Below are positions 43,192 to 54,756 of a stretch of 64,000 nucleotides of DNA, piece by piece. The stretch covers positions 1 through 64,000 of the forward strand of contig JAEWGO010000006.1 in assembly GCA_023388255.1 (NCBI GenBank), written 5' to 3'. Made by a program: the position numbers and the translations under genes. This DNA is from Pseudomonadota bacterium (GTDB lineage Bacteria; Pseudomonadota; Gammaproteobacteria; Xanthomonadales; Rhodanobacteraceae). Positions within the stretch are counted from its first letter, which is position 1. Each line of letters begins with the position of its first letter. The notes under the pieces are model-generated. The model worked only from the letters and a program-made list of their open reading frames with translations. It ran no database searches and had not been told where the DNA came from.

Positions 43192-43737
43192 TCAGCCGTC
43201 CGATGTCGCGCCGAACTCCTTGCGCAGCCAGTCGCCGAGCATGCGCTTTTCATAGCGCAGCGGGTCGTCGGTGTTGATCGTGCCGCGCGCGAGGAAGGCG
43301 AGGTCGGTCAGCTTGCGTTCGCCTGTCGCCAGCGTCTTGCCATTCGCGTCGGTCAACGTGAAGCGCAGGTCGATGCGCGGCGGATAGATGTCCTTGATGA
43401 AACGCACGTCGCTCCATTGGGCGCCGCGCCACGGCTCGAAGCTGCCAGCGCGCTTGATGTCGGTGAACGTCACCTTGAGATGCTGGCCCGGCGGCAACGC
43501 CCGGCCGGCGCGGTTTTCCAGCCAGCGCGAGAGCGTTTGCAGCCACTCCTCGGGATGGCGGCGCGCGGGACTTGTCGATGGACTGTCGCGCACATCCGCG
43601 AATTGCTGCGGATCGGTCCAATCGACCTGCACGCGCGCTGATTGCGCCGTTTGGGCGGGCGTGGTCGCGCAGCCGCCGAGCAGGCCGTTGCCGAGGATGA
43701 CCAGGCCAAGAAGGGAAATCAGGATGGGACGTTTCAT
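43192..43737 (-). CDS. DUF3016 family lipoprotein
   Basis: A 181-residue predicted lipoprotein with lipobox LLGGC (Cys23) and GAGGCGA before the ATG at 43737. The mature part resembles DUF3016 (VQVDWTDPQQFADVRD, WLQTLSRWLENRAGRALP, VTFTDIKRAG, RFIKDIYPPRIDLRF, DDPLRYEKRMLGDWL), a family common in Xanthomonadales and Shewanella with no assigned function. It is divergent from the TPP riboswitch and thiC, and upstream of pepQ with a 160-base gap. Confidence 0.85.
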   Translation of the reverse strand: MKRPILISLLGLVILGNGLLGGCATTPAQTAQSARVQVDWTDPQQFADVRDSPSTSPARRHPEEWLQTLSRWLENRAGRALPPGQHLKVTFTDIKRAGSFEPWRGAQWSDVRFIKDIYPPRIDLRFTLTDANGKTLATGERKLTDLAFLARGTINTDDPLRYEKRMLGDWLRKEFGATSDG

Positions 43738-43914
43738 GGTCGCCTCGCGGGTTCCGTGGAATGCGATTGTCGCAGTGCTGTTGAAAGGACGCGGCTGCAG
43801 GCACGATCGTCGCTGCATGTGAGGATCGCGCTCATGCGGCGGCAATGCGAGTGGCTGATCCAAATGGCGTGCGTCACTGGCTGCGCCCGGTCGAACATGC
43901 TTCAATGCCGGCCT

Positions 43915-43990
43915 GAAGCGGGGGTGCCGGCATGCCGGCTGAGAGAGTCCCTTCGAACCTGATCCGGTTGACACCGGCGTAGGGAGCTTC
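43915..43990 (+). promoter_or_regulatory. TPP riboswitch (THI element)
   Basis: The conserved aptamer pieces appear in order: GGGGTGCC (43921-43928), GGCTGAGAGAG (43937-43947), CCCTTCGAACCTGATC (43949-43964), CCGGTTGACACCGGCGTAGGGA (43964-43985). P1 is closed by GAAGC (43915-43919) with GCTTC (43986-43990). It binds thiamine pyrophosphate and lowers thiC expression. Confidence 0.96.
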
Positions 43991-44031
43991 GCGGAGGCGG
44001 TCCGCCCGTTTCCGTGCTCCCGCTTCGTCCA

Positions 44032-44052
44032 GATCTCGCGTCGCGCGAGGTC
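44032..44052 (+). promoter_or_regulatory. Hairpin between TPP aptamer and thiC start
   Basis: GATCTCGCG (44032-44040) pairs with CGCGAGGTC (44044-44052) around a three-base loop, nine pairs with one G-U. It lies nine bases before the Shine-Dalgarno AGGA (44061-44064). It may be part of the riboswitch expression platform; there is no T-run, which points to control of translation rather than termination. Confidence 0.45.
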
Positions 44053-44073
44053 TCAATCACAGGACGAATGCCG

Positions 44074-45951
<1,878 letters not shown>

Positions 45952-46025
45952 AAACCCGACGTCCGGACGCGTGCGGTTCGAGTGCGCAAACGCCCGCACT
46001 ACGGGAGGCCAGCTGATGGGTGCAG

Positions 46026-46052
46026 CATCCCCGCAACGGATCTGCGGGGATG
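46026..46052 (+). terminator. Hairpin downstream of thiC
   Basis: CATCCCCGCA (46026-46035) and TGCGGGGATG (46043-46052) pair perfectly around seven bases, followed by a short T-containing stretch. It lies in the 375-base gap between thiC and the hybrid sensor gene; nothing else structured is seen there. Confidence 0.65.
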
Positions 46053-46326
46053 TCCATTTCTGCAAACCACGTCCATCAGCAACAGGCGCCCGCATTGCTA
46101 TTCTGACGTGATTGGCCGCATGGCCTGCGGCAGGGGGACGTTGGGTGGCGTTTCATGCGATAGACCGATGAGGGGTCCGGAGATTCGACGCCTGGCCCCG
46201 CACGCAGATGGCATGCGTTCCCGGATTCCGCTTTTGGCGGTCATGCTGCACGGCACCTGCGCTGACCACGCATCCGGTGTCCGGGGCATCGACCTTTCCG
46301 CGGCACCGTCCGCTCGATCCGCGGCG

Positions 46327-49300
46327 ATGTTTTCTTCGTTCCGGCGTCGCATCGTCCTCGGTTTGATGGCGAGTGCGATCGCGCTGGCGGTTCCGGCCGG
46401 CGCGAACGCGGCCGAGCCGGAACCGCTGTGGGCGCAGCGCCACTACGGGTCGACCGATGGATTGCCGGTCAGCAGCGCCAGTTCCGCGCGCATCGATACC
46501 GATGGGTTCCTGTGGCTGGCGACGCACGACGGCCTGGCGCGTTTCGACGGCCAGCGTTTCGACGTGCACGATTCAATGCGTTTTCCGGCGCTGTCGGGCA
46601 ATCGCGTGCAGTCATTGCACATGGACGCGCGCCAGCGACTGTTCGCGTACACCGCGCATGGCGATTGGGTGACGGTGCGTTCGGGCCGCATCGAGCGCGT
46701 GCCGCTCGGCAATGAGGGGCCGCAGAACGTGCGTCACGTCGACCCGGCCAGCCTGTGCCTGACCACCGCGCAAGCGTTGTACTGCCCGGATGGCGCCGGC
46801 GGCTTTCCGCTGCGGGTGCACCTGCCGGCAGAGGCGGAACCGGCAATGGCATTGCCGGGGGCCGGCGATGCGGTCTGGATGATTACCACCACCGGCGATG
46901 TGTGGCTGCGCCGGCAAGCGGTCTGGCGCATGGTGTGGCGCACGCGGGTCACCGCCATGCCGCAGCAACCGCACGCTGCCCTCACCACGGCCGACGGCCA
47001 GTTGTGGACCGATGCGGCCGGCCGTTTGCTGCGTGTCACCAGCGATGGCGAGGCGACGCGCTGGCTCGATCGCGACAGTCCATCGGAACTGCTGCAATTG
47101 CGTCGCGACGACGACGGGCGCGTGTGGATCGGCGCAACCAATGGCGTCTACACGGTCGTTGCCGGCCATCCGCAGCGGGTTTTCGCCGAAGACGACAGCG
47201 CTCCCACGCCGCTCGACTACCGCAGTTGGCGCGCTCCGGATGGCGCGCTGTGGCTCAGCCACGGCGGTCGCCTGTGGCGAACGCACACGGCGACGACGGG
47301 CGAATCGATCGCGCCGCGGTCGCCGTTGCTTGCCAGTCCGGGCGTCATCCAGGACGTGCTGTTCGGTGATGACGATGTGGTCTGGGTGATGACGCTGCAC
47401 GATGGTGTCCATCGCCTCAATCGCGCACGCGTGGATCTGCTCGATGCCGCCGCCGGCCTCGCCGGTGGCAACGTGTACAGCGTGGCGCAGGACCGCGACG
47501 GCTGCATGTGGCTGGGGAGCCTCGGCAGTGGCCTGATGGCGATCGATCGCGACGAGCGGCTGCGCCATTTCGGTCGCGCCGATGGCCTGCCCGGCGACAA
47601 CCCGTGGCTGGTCGCCGCGGCGCGCGACGGCAGCATCTATGTCGGCACCTACGCTCCGGGCCTGTGGCGGCGTGCGCCCGGGGCGCAGCGTTTCGAGGCG
47701 GTGGCGTTGCCGGCCGGACTGCTCGGCGAACAGGTGCTGGCGATCGCGTTCGATGCGGCCGGGCGATTGTGGCTTGGCACCACGGCCGGTGCCTGGCGCC
47801 GCGACGGAGACGAATGGGAACGTCAATGGCCGTCCGCGCCGCGTCGCGTGCGCGTCGCCGCGCTGGCATTGGCCGATGACGGCGAAGTCTGGTTCGGCGG
47901 CGCCGAAGGCGTCTGGCGCCAGCATGGCGGGCAGGGCCATCCGGTGGCCGCGGAGGTGTTGTCGCGGACCTCGGTGCGCGACCTTTACAGGACTGCCGAT
48001 GGTGCGCTGTGGATCAGCACCGATGGCCGCGGTCTGGTGCGGGTCGCGCCCGACGACCCGCGCGGCATTCACGCGGTGCGGCTGGGTCGCGCACAGGGAT
48101 TGCCGTCGAACAGCCCGCACACCGTGCGCGAAGACGCACATGGCCATGTCTGGGTGAACAGCAACCAGGGCATCTTCCGCATCAGCCGTCCGGGTTTGCT
48201 CGCGTTCCTCGCCGGCTCCGTGCAACGCCTTTCGCCCCTGGTGCTGGGTCTGTCCGACGGGCTCACCGAGCTTGAGGGCAATGGCGGCGTGCAGCCGGCG
48301 GCGGCGTTCGATCAGCGCGGACGGCTGTGGTTTCCGTCGCAGCGCGGCGTCGTCCGCTTCGATCCGCTGGCGATCGCGCTGCGCGAGCATGCGCCGCACG
48401 CGATCATCGATGGGCTGGAAAGCGACGGCCAGCCCTTGCAGCCCGATCGCGCGGGCCGGTTGCCGCTCGGCGTGCGCACGATCCTGCTGCGCTACGACGC
48501 GGCCGACCTCAGCACTGGCAGCCAGACGCGCTTCCGTTACCGCTTGCTGCCGCAGGACCGCAACTGGACCGATGCGGCGAGCGAACGTTCGGCATCGTTT
48601 TCGACCTTGCAGCCCGGCCGCTACCGCTTCGAACTGCTGGCCGGCAACAGCGACGGCATCTGGGCCGAGACCCCGATCGCACTCGACTTCGAAGTGCCCT
48701 CGCGCTGGCACGAGACACGCACGTTCCAGTGGTCCGCGCTCGCCGCGCTCGGGCTGCTGGCGCTGGCGCTGGTGCGTCTGCGCCTGCGCGCGCTGCGGTT
48801 GCGTACGCTCGAACTCGATCGCCAGGTTGGCCTGCGTACCGGCGAACTGGTGTCCGAGAAGGCGCGCGTGGAAAGCGCCTTGGTCGAGCTTGCGCGCACG
48901 CATCGGGAAATCGAGGACAGCAATCTGCGTCTGGCCGAACAGGCGCAACGGCTCGCCGCGCTGGACCAGTTCCGCACGCGCGTGCTCGCCGATGTCAGCC
49001 ACGAATTGCGCACGCCGGTGATGCTGGTGTCACTGCCGCTGCGCGAACTGCACGCGCACGCCGGCCAGCTGGCGGCCGCGGACCGCAGCCGGCTCGAGCT
49101 GTCGCTGAAGCAGCTGGAGCGGTTGGGCGGACTGGTCGAGCAGCTGCTCGATCTGGTGCAGGCCGAGGCCGGACAGACGCGCCTGCGCGTGCGCCGGCTC
49201 GATCTGGCCGAGCTCCTGCGCGAGATCGCCGCAGGCTACCGACCGGCGGCCGCACGCGCCGGCGTCGAGCTGGCAGTGCAGGGGGACGCAGACGGCATTC

Positions 49301-50421
49301 CCTTGTTCGGCGACAGCGGGCGGCTGACCATGGTGTTCGGCAATCTGATCGACAACGCGATCAAGTACGCGCCAGCGGGCGGCACGATCGTGATCCAGCT
49401 TGATCGCGGCGACGAGCATGCGATTGTCGAGGTGAGCGACGAAGGCCCGGGATTCGATCCCGCTGTCGGCGGGCGCCTGTTCCAGCGGTTCTATCGTGCG
49501 GAAGGTCCGCCCCGGCAGGGGCGCGAAGGGCTTGGCATCGGGTTGGCGTTGGCGCGCGAGCTGGTCGAACTGCACGGTGGACGCATCGCGGCTCGGAGCA
49601 CGCCCGGCGCGGGCGCGACGTTCCGGGTCGAGCTGCCGCTCGGCAGCGCGCATGTCGCGCTCGACGATCTCGTGCTCGATCCGGTGCAAGGCGCCGCGCC
49701 GCCGTCGGTCGCGTCGGTGCAACGCGGTGACGGCAGCGTGCTGCTGGTCGAGGACCATCCCGACCTTGCTACATATCTGGCCGAACGGCTCGGCGAGCAC
49801 CTGCCGGTGACCTGCGTCGGCAGCGCCGAACAGGCGGTGCAGGCGCTGGCCGACGATCCCGGCATCCGGCTGGTGGTCAGCGACGTCGTGCTGCCCGGCG
49901 CCAGCGGTCTGCAACTGTGCAGGCAACTCGCCAGTGCGGGCGAAGCACGACGGCGACCGGTGATCCTGATCTCGGCGCGCGCCGCCGACACCGATCGCGA
50001 GGCCGGCCTCGCCGCCGGCGCGGTCGCCTGGCTGGCCAAGCCCTTCAGCTTCGAATCGCTGTTGAACGCGATGGCCGATGCGTGGCCCGAGGCGCGACCG
50101 CGGCTGGCCGCGAATCCGCTCGATCCGGCTGCATTGGATCCACTGCTCGCCATTGCGCTGCGCGGACTCGGCGACGCCGCATTCACGATCGCCGAGTGGG
50201 CGACGCAGGCGCATCTGTCGGAGCGGCAATTGCGCCGCCGCGTCGGTGAACTGAGCGGCCAATCACCGCAAATCTGGTTGCGCGAACAGCGGCTGCTGCG
50301 CGTGCGTCACCTGCTGCGCAGCGGTGCCTGCAAGACCCTCGCCGAAGCCGGGGCGCGTTGCGGGCTGGACAACCCGGCCTATCTCTATCGCAGTTACCGG
50401 GCGCGGTTCGGCGAGCACTGA
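46327..50421 (+). CDS. Hybrid two-component sensor-regulator (HTCS) with AraC-type output
   Basis: A 1364-residue protein joining sensor kinase and DNA-binding regulator in one chain. ATG at 46327 begins a signal peptide (IVLGLMASAIALAVPAGANA); longer starts are possible. Periplasmic propeller blades (FLWLATHDGLARFDG, RVWIGATNGVY, CMWLGSLGSGL) extend to about residue 690, then a Y_Y_Y domain, a membrane helix near 800-820, and HisKA with His892 (DVSHELRTP). The ATPase has NLIDNAIKYA, DEGPGF and GLGIGLALARE; the receiver has Asp1186 (SDVVLPG) and Lys1238. The C-terminal AraC helix-turn-helix spans about 1285-1364. This layout is best known from Bacteroidetes polysaccharide control. The downstream secreted-protein genes are candidate targets. 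Confidence 0.93.
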   Translation: MFSSFRRRIVLGLMASAIALAVPAGANAAEPEPLWAQRHYGSTDGLPVSSASSARIDTDGFLWLATHDGLARFDGQRFDVHDSMRFPALSGNRVQSLHMDARQRLFAYTAHGDWVTVRSGRIERVPLGNEGPQNVRHVDPASLCLTTAQALYCPDGAGGFPLRVHLPAEAEPAMALPGAGDAVWMITTTGDVWLRRQAVWRMVWRTRVTAMPQQPHAALTTADGQLWTDAAGRLLRVTSDGEATRWLDRDSPSELLQLRRDDDGRVWIGATNGVYTVVAGHPQRVFAEDDSAPTPLDYRSWRAPDGALWLSHGGRLWRTHTATTGESIAPRSPLLASPGVIQDVLFGDDDVVWVMTLHDGVHRLNRARVDLLDAAAGLAGGNVYSVAQDRDGCMWLGSLGSGLMAIDRDERLRHFGRADGLPGDNPWLVAAARDGSIYVGTYAPGLWRRAPGAQRFEAVALPAGLLGEQVLAIAFDAAGRLWLGTTAGAWRRDGDEWERQWPSAPRRVRVAALALADDGEVWFGGAEGVWRQHGGQGHPVAAEVLSRTSVRDLYRTADGALWISTDGRGLVRVAPDDPRGIHAVRLGRAQGLPSNSPHTVREDAHGHVWVNSNQGIFRISRPGLLAFLAGSVQRLSPLVLGLSDGLTELEGNGGVQPAAAFDQRGRLWFPSQRGVVRFDPLAIALREHAPHAIIDGLESDGQPLQPDRAGRLPLGVRTILLRYDAADLSTGSQTRFRYRLLPQDRNWTDAASERSASFSTLQPGRYRFELLAGNSDGIWAETPIALDFEVPSRWHETRTFQWSALAALGLLALALVRLRLRALRLRTLELDRQVGLRTGELVSEKARVESALVELARTHREIEDSNLRLAEQAQRLAALDQFRTRVLADVSHELRTPVMLVSLPLRELHAHAGQLAAADRSRLELSLKQLERLGGLVEQLLDLVQAEAGQTRLRVRRLDLAELLREIAAGYRPAAARAGVELAVQGDADGIPLFGDSGRLTMVFGNLIDNAIKYAPAGGTIVIQLDRGDEHAIVEVSDEGPGFDPAVGGRLFQRFYRAEGPPRQGREGLGIGLALARELVELHGGRIAARSTPGAGATFRVELPLGSAHVALDDLVLDPVQGAAPPSVASVQRGDGSVLLVEDHPDLATYLAERLGEHLPVTCVGSAEQAVQALADDPGIRLVVSDVVLPGASGLQLCRQLASAGEARRRPVILISARAADTDREAGLAAGAVAWLAKPFSFESLLNAMADAWPEARPRLAANPLDPAALDPLLAIALRGLGDAAFTIAEWATQAHLSERQLRRRVGELSGQSPQIWLREQRLLRVRHLLRSGACKTLAEAGARCGLDNPAYLYRSYRARFGEH

Positions 50422-50640
50422 TCCGCCGAGCGGCCGATTCCGGCGCGCTCCAGACGATTGATTTCCGGGGAAATCCGCCCGCCGTCGGGCGCGATGTCCG
50501 CTGCGTGCATGCCGACGTCCGCTCAGGGCATGGGCAGTGCGGTGCACCGGGGACACCATCGCCTCGGGGCCATGCCGCCGAATTTCCCCGCGCGTTTCGC
50601 GCGGGACGCCGGGCATGGACGGTTCACGCGGAGAGCATCC

Positions 50641-53600
50641 ATGACGAGTTTCGGGTTTCGGGGAAAGTGCGGGCGCTGGTTGGCGGGAGCGTTGCTGGCG
50701 TGTCTGGGCATGCCGGCCATCGCAGCTACCTACACGGTGACCAACACCAATGACGCCGGGGCCGGAAGCCTGAGGCAGGCGATGCTCAGTGCGATAGCCA
50801 GCCCCGCAGCGGACACCATCGTGTTCGCGCCCTCATCCAATGGCGTGATCACGCTGCAATCGGCACTGCCCGATCTGCTCGGCAGCGGCGGTGCGCTGAC
50901 GATCACCGGCAACGGCGCCGCCAACACGATCATCGACGGCGCCGGCCAGTACAGGCCGTTCAAGGCCGAGTGGCAGGACGGTCTGCGCTTCACCCTGCGT
51001 GGACTGACGGTGCGCAACGGCTTTGCCGACCAAGGACAGGGTGGCGCCATCTTCATGCAGGGCGGCAACAGCACGACGCTACTCACCCTGGATGCGGTCG
51101 AACTCGTCGGCAACCTCGCCACCTACAACGGTGGCGCGGTTTATGTCTCCACTCCTGTCCGTATCGACGACAGCCTTTTCGCCGGCAACCGCTCGGGGAC
51201 CTACGGTGGCGGCATCCATTTCGACGGGGGCCAAACGGCGCGGGTCCGGAACACGACGTTCGACGGCAACGTGGGAGGCGTCATCTGCGTCACCGGAAGC
51301 GGCAGCGCGAACGATCCGGTGGCGCGCTTCGTCAACGTGACCGCGACAGGCGACCGGCCGGGCGACGATGCGGTCCTCCGTATCGAGGGCGGAGCTCGCG
51401 CATCGCTCAGCAACTCGCTCATCGGCGGCAGCATACCGAGCATCCGCCTGTATGACACAGGGGCCATTGAGCTTGCCACGTCGTTCAACAACGTGTTGAA
51501 AAATCCCCTCGATTCGGGCATCCAGGACGGCGTCAACGGCAACCAGATCAATGTGATCCTTCCGTTGATCGGGCCGCTCGGCGACCACGGCGGCCTGACC
51601 CGGACGCTGCCGCTGCTGCCCGGCAGCCCGGCGCTGGATGCCGGCACCGAGGCGGGCGGAGACGTCCCTGCCGCCGACCAGCGCGGCGTTGCCCGCGTGG
51701 GCCCGCCAGACGTGGGCGCATACGAATCGCATGGCTTCAGCGTGGCCATCGGCAGCGGAAACGGCCAGTCGACGGCGGTGGGCACGCCTTTCGCCGAGTC
51801 GCTCGTGGCCGTGGCGACGGCGCTCGATCCTCTCGAACCGGTGGCCGGCGGCATCGTGCGTTTCAGCGCGCCGACGAGTGGCCCGAGTGCGGTCATCACT
51901 TCGCCCGACGCGACCATCGAGTCCGATGGCACGGCGCCGGCGGCGGCGATCGCCAACGGCGTGGTCGGCGGCCCGTATGCGGTCTCGGCGCGCCTGTCCG
52001 CCGCGCAGTCGGTCGATTTTTCCCTGACCAACGTCGCCGGTGCCTGCGGCGCGTTCGCGTTCCCCTACACGCTGGCCGGCGCAGACAACGCTGCTCGCGT
52101 GGCCGAGCTGCGGCAGGCCATCGAGTGCGCCAACGTCAATGCCAGCGACGACGAGATCGACCTCGGCGGCCACACGCTGGTCTTCGCCGATGCGCCGTAC
52201 ACGGATGCCAATGGCGCCAATGCGCTGCCGATCGCCACCAGCGTGCTCACCTTGCGCAACGGTGCGCTGGAGCGCGACGCTTCGGCAGCGGCATTCCGTT
52301 TCCTCGACGCCGCCACCGGCAGTGACCTGCGCGTGCGTGCGATGCAACTGCGCAACGGCGCGTCCGACACGGAAGGCGGAGCAATCCGCGCCGACGGCGC
52401 GCTGAAGCTGGAAGACAGCGTGTTCGAGGACAACCGCGCGGCAACGCTCGGCGGCGCGATCTCGTCGCATGCGATGACCAACATCTTCACTTCGCGCTTC
52501 ACGCGCAACGTCGCTCCAGACGGCGCCGCGATCGCCGGCGGCGATGACGACGCGATTCCCGGCAGTGACGTGACCTTGGTCGCCAACTCGCGCATCGAAA
52601 ACAACGGTGACGCCGCCAGCCGTTCGGTGATCTGGAACAAGAGCTACTTCGCGATGGTGGCCAGCCTCGTCGCCGACAACCACCTGAGCGCCGCGAACAG
52701 CTCGCTGATGTTCTTCCACGAAGATGCTGCCGTGGCGGAGTTTCGCAACGTCACCATCGCCGACAATACGGTGACCGGCGCGTTGTTCTTGCGAATGTCG
52801 GCGAACATGCAGTTGAACAACTGCATCGTCTGGGACAACCAGTACGGCAGCCTCGGCGCGGTTTCGGCCCGCAACAGCATCCTGCCCGGCGTTCCCGCGG
52901 TGAGCGGCAACCTCGACCAGCCGCCCGGCTTCGTCGGCGCCGGTGACTACCACCTCGATTCCGGAAGCCCGGCGATCGATGCGGCCGACAACGGCTACGG
53001 ATATCCCATCGGCGATCTCGACCAGAACCCGCGCCCCGTCGACGATCCGGGCGTGGCCGACACCGGCGTGAGCCACAACGGGGATCCGATCCTCGACATC
53101 GGCGCCTACGAGCGCCAGACCGCGTCCGCCGTGGCCGGCATCACGGTCACGCCGACCAGTGGCCTGATCACCACCGAAGCCGGCGGCACGGCGACGTTCA
53201 CCGTCGTGCTCGATCGCTACCCGAAAGCCGACGTGACGCTGCCGCTGTCCAGCAGCGATGTCAGCGAAGGCGTCGTCGCGCCGGCAAGCCTGATCTTCAC
53301 GCAGGCGAACTGGAACCAGCCACGGACCATCACCGTGACCGGCATGGACGATGGCGTCATCGACGGCGACCAGGGCTACACGATCGTGACCGGCCCGGCG
53401 GGCAGTGCGGACCCGGCCTACGACGGCATCGATCCGCCGGACGTGTCGGTCGTCAACGAGGAAGGCGCGATACCGCAGCACCATCTCGGCGGCACCGTCA
53501 TCGGCCTCGCCGGCAGCGGGCTGGTGCTGTCGTTCGACGAGGCGGGCGAAACCCTGCCGGTCGCCGCCGACGGCAGCTTCGTGTTCGCGGCGACGCTGGC

Positions 53601-54756
53601 GCAAGGCGCCACCTACACGGTCACGATCGCCGCGCAACCGCAGACTCCGGCGCAGGCCTGTGTCGTGGTCAACGGCAGCGGCACGATGGGCGGTGCCGAC
53701 GTCGGCAACGTGGTCGTCAACTGCGGCGCCACCGACACCCGCTCGATCGGCGGCAGCGTCAGCGGCCTCGCCGGCGGCGGGCTGGTCCTGCAACTCAACG
53801 GCGGCGGCGACCTCGCCATTTCCGCCAACGGCGGCTATGCGTTCCCGTTGCGACTGCTCGACGGCGCCAGCTACATCGTCACCGTGAAGACGCAGCCGCA
53901 GGGACAGTTGTGCACGCTCGACCACGCGACTGGCACGGTGCAGGGTGCGGACGTCAGCGACGTCGACGCGAGTTGCGCGCCGCTGGCGGCGGAACTGCAC
54001 CTGGGCGTCGACGACGGCCACGCGTTCGCCCGCTACGGGCATGTGCGCGACTACTTCGTCACGCTCGGCAACAGCGGCAACGCTGCCGCCAATGGCATTC
54101 AGGTCGTCGGCACGTTCAGCGCCGCGTTCGACGTGGCGAACGTGCACTGGCAGTGCCTCGGCGGCGCCAGCCTGTGTGGCAGCGGCGGCGCCGGCGGCTT
54201 CTCCGATGCGGCGAACCTGCCGGCCAACAGCAGCGTGACCTGGATCGTCAGCGTGCCGGTACTGGGCGGCAGCGACGAAGCCGAGGCCACGTTCCGAGTC
54301 GACGTGGCGCCATCGCCGGTGGCGGCGAACGGCGCCGGCCTCTGGGATGCCGACACCGACACGCTGGTCATCTTCCGCGACGGCCACGACGTGCTGTACG
54401 GCGATGGCTCGCGCGCCCCCGAGCCGCTGCCGCTTTACGACGAGCGCAGCGTGCCGATCGAATGGCCGCCGGCCAGCGGCGAAGGCATCACGCTCGTGCG
54501 CACGCTTGCGACGCCGGAGGGTGACGTGCTGGTGCAACGCCTGACGCTCGGCAGCGCCGACTTCGTGCGCCTGCTCGGCACGGATGGCACGGGCCAGCAG
54601 CGGCCCAGCGACTGGGCGCGCGTCGCGGACGGCGCGCACCTCGCCGTCGCTCGCGTGGCGGGTGCGACGAACATCTCCATCGTGTTGCTCGAAGGCGCGG
54701 CACGCCCGCTCGCCGTGTCGCAGCACGTGGCCGAACTTACGGGAGAACTGGAATGA
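50641..54756 (+). CDS. Large secreted beta-helix protein with repeated C-terminal modules
   Basis: A 1371-residue exported protein; ATG at 50641 has GGAGAG upstream and a signal peptide (LAGALLACLGMPAIAA). It starts with VTNTNDAGAGSLRQAML, the N-terminal mark of choice-of-anchor-Q beta-helix proteins. It holds two parallel-beta-helix regions (about 35-360 and 460-830), each ending in an ALDAG/AIDAA and IGAYE-type signature. A Calx-beta-like region (GGTATFTVVLDRYPKADVTLPL) follows, then two ~80-residue beta modules starting GGTVIGLAGSGL and GGSVSGLAGGGL, and a DUF11-like end region (YGHVRDYFVTLGNSGN). No C-terminal anchor is visible. It overlaps the next gene by four bases (ATGA), which shares the C-terminal modules. 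Confidence 0.82.
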   Translation: MTSFGFRGKCGRWLAGALLACLGMPAIAATYTVTNTNDAGAGSLRQAMLSAIASPAADTIVFAPSSNGVITLQSALPDLLGSGGALTITGNGAANTIIDGAGQYRPFKAEWQDGLRFTLRGLTVRNGFADQGQGGAIFMQGGNSTTLLTLDAVELVGNLATYNGGAVYVSTPVRIDDSLFAGNRSGTYGGGIHFDGGQTARVRNTTFDGNVGGVICVTGSGSANDPVARFVNVTATGDRPGDDAVLRIEGGARASLSNSLIGGSIPSIRLYDTGAIELATSFNNVLKNPLDSGIQDGVNGNQINVILPLIGPLGDHGGLTRTLPLLPGSPALDAGTEAGGDVPAADQRGVARVGPPDVGAYESHGFSVAIGSGNGQSTAVGTPFAESLVAVATALDPLEPVAGGIVRFSAPTSGPSAVITSPDATIESDGTAPAAAIANGVVGGPYAVSARLSAAQSVDFSLTNVAGACGAFAFPYTLAGADNAARVAELRQAIECANVNASDDEIDLGGHTLVFADAPYTDANGANALPIATSVLTLRNGALERDASAAAFRFLDAATGSDLRVRAMQLRNGASDTEGGAIRADGALKLEDSVFEDNRAATLGGAISSHAMTNIFTSRFTRNVAPDGAAIAGGDDDAIPGSDVTLVANSRIENNGDAASRSVIWNKSYFAMVASLVADNHLSAANSSLMFFHEDAAVAEFRNVTIADNTVTGALFLRMSANMQLNNCIVWDNQYGSLGAVSARNSILPGVPAVSGNLDQPPGFVGAGDYHLDSGSPAIDAADNGYGYPIGDLDQNPRPVDDPGVADTGVSHNGDPILDIGAYERQTASAVAGITVTPTSGLITTEAGGTATFTVVLDRYPKADVTLPLSSSDVSEGVVAPASLIFTQANWNQPRTITVTGMDDGVIDGDQGYTIVTGPAGSADPAYDGIDPPDVSVVNEEGAIPQHHLGGTVIGLAGSGLVLSFDEAGETLPVAADGSFVFAATLAQGATYTVTIAAQPQTPAQACVVVNGSGTMGGADVGNVVVNCGATDTRSIGGSVSGLAGGGLVLQLNGGGDLAISANGGYAFPLRLLDGASYIVTVKTQPQGQLCTLDHATGTVQGADVSDVDASCAPLAAELHLGVDDGHAFARYGHVRDYFVTLGNSGNAAANGIQVVGTFSAAFDVANVHWQCLGGASLCGSGGAGGFSDAANLPANSSVTWIVSVPVLGGSDEAEATFRVDVAPSPVAANGAGLWDADTDTLVIFRDGHDVLYGDGSRAPEPLPLYDERSVPIEWPPASGEGITLVRTLATPEGDVLVQRLTLGSADFVRLLGTDGTGQQRPSDWARVADGAHLAVARVAGATNISIVLLEGAARPLAVSQHVAELTGELE

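Noticed and set aside
51079..54726. Open minus-strand frame of 1215 codons opposite the large beta-helix gene
   Set aside because: Low-complexity Ala/Arg/Val/His composition with no domain, signal or ribosome binding site. High GC content leaves long antisense frames open here, as also seen opposite thiC, the HTCS gene and mprF.
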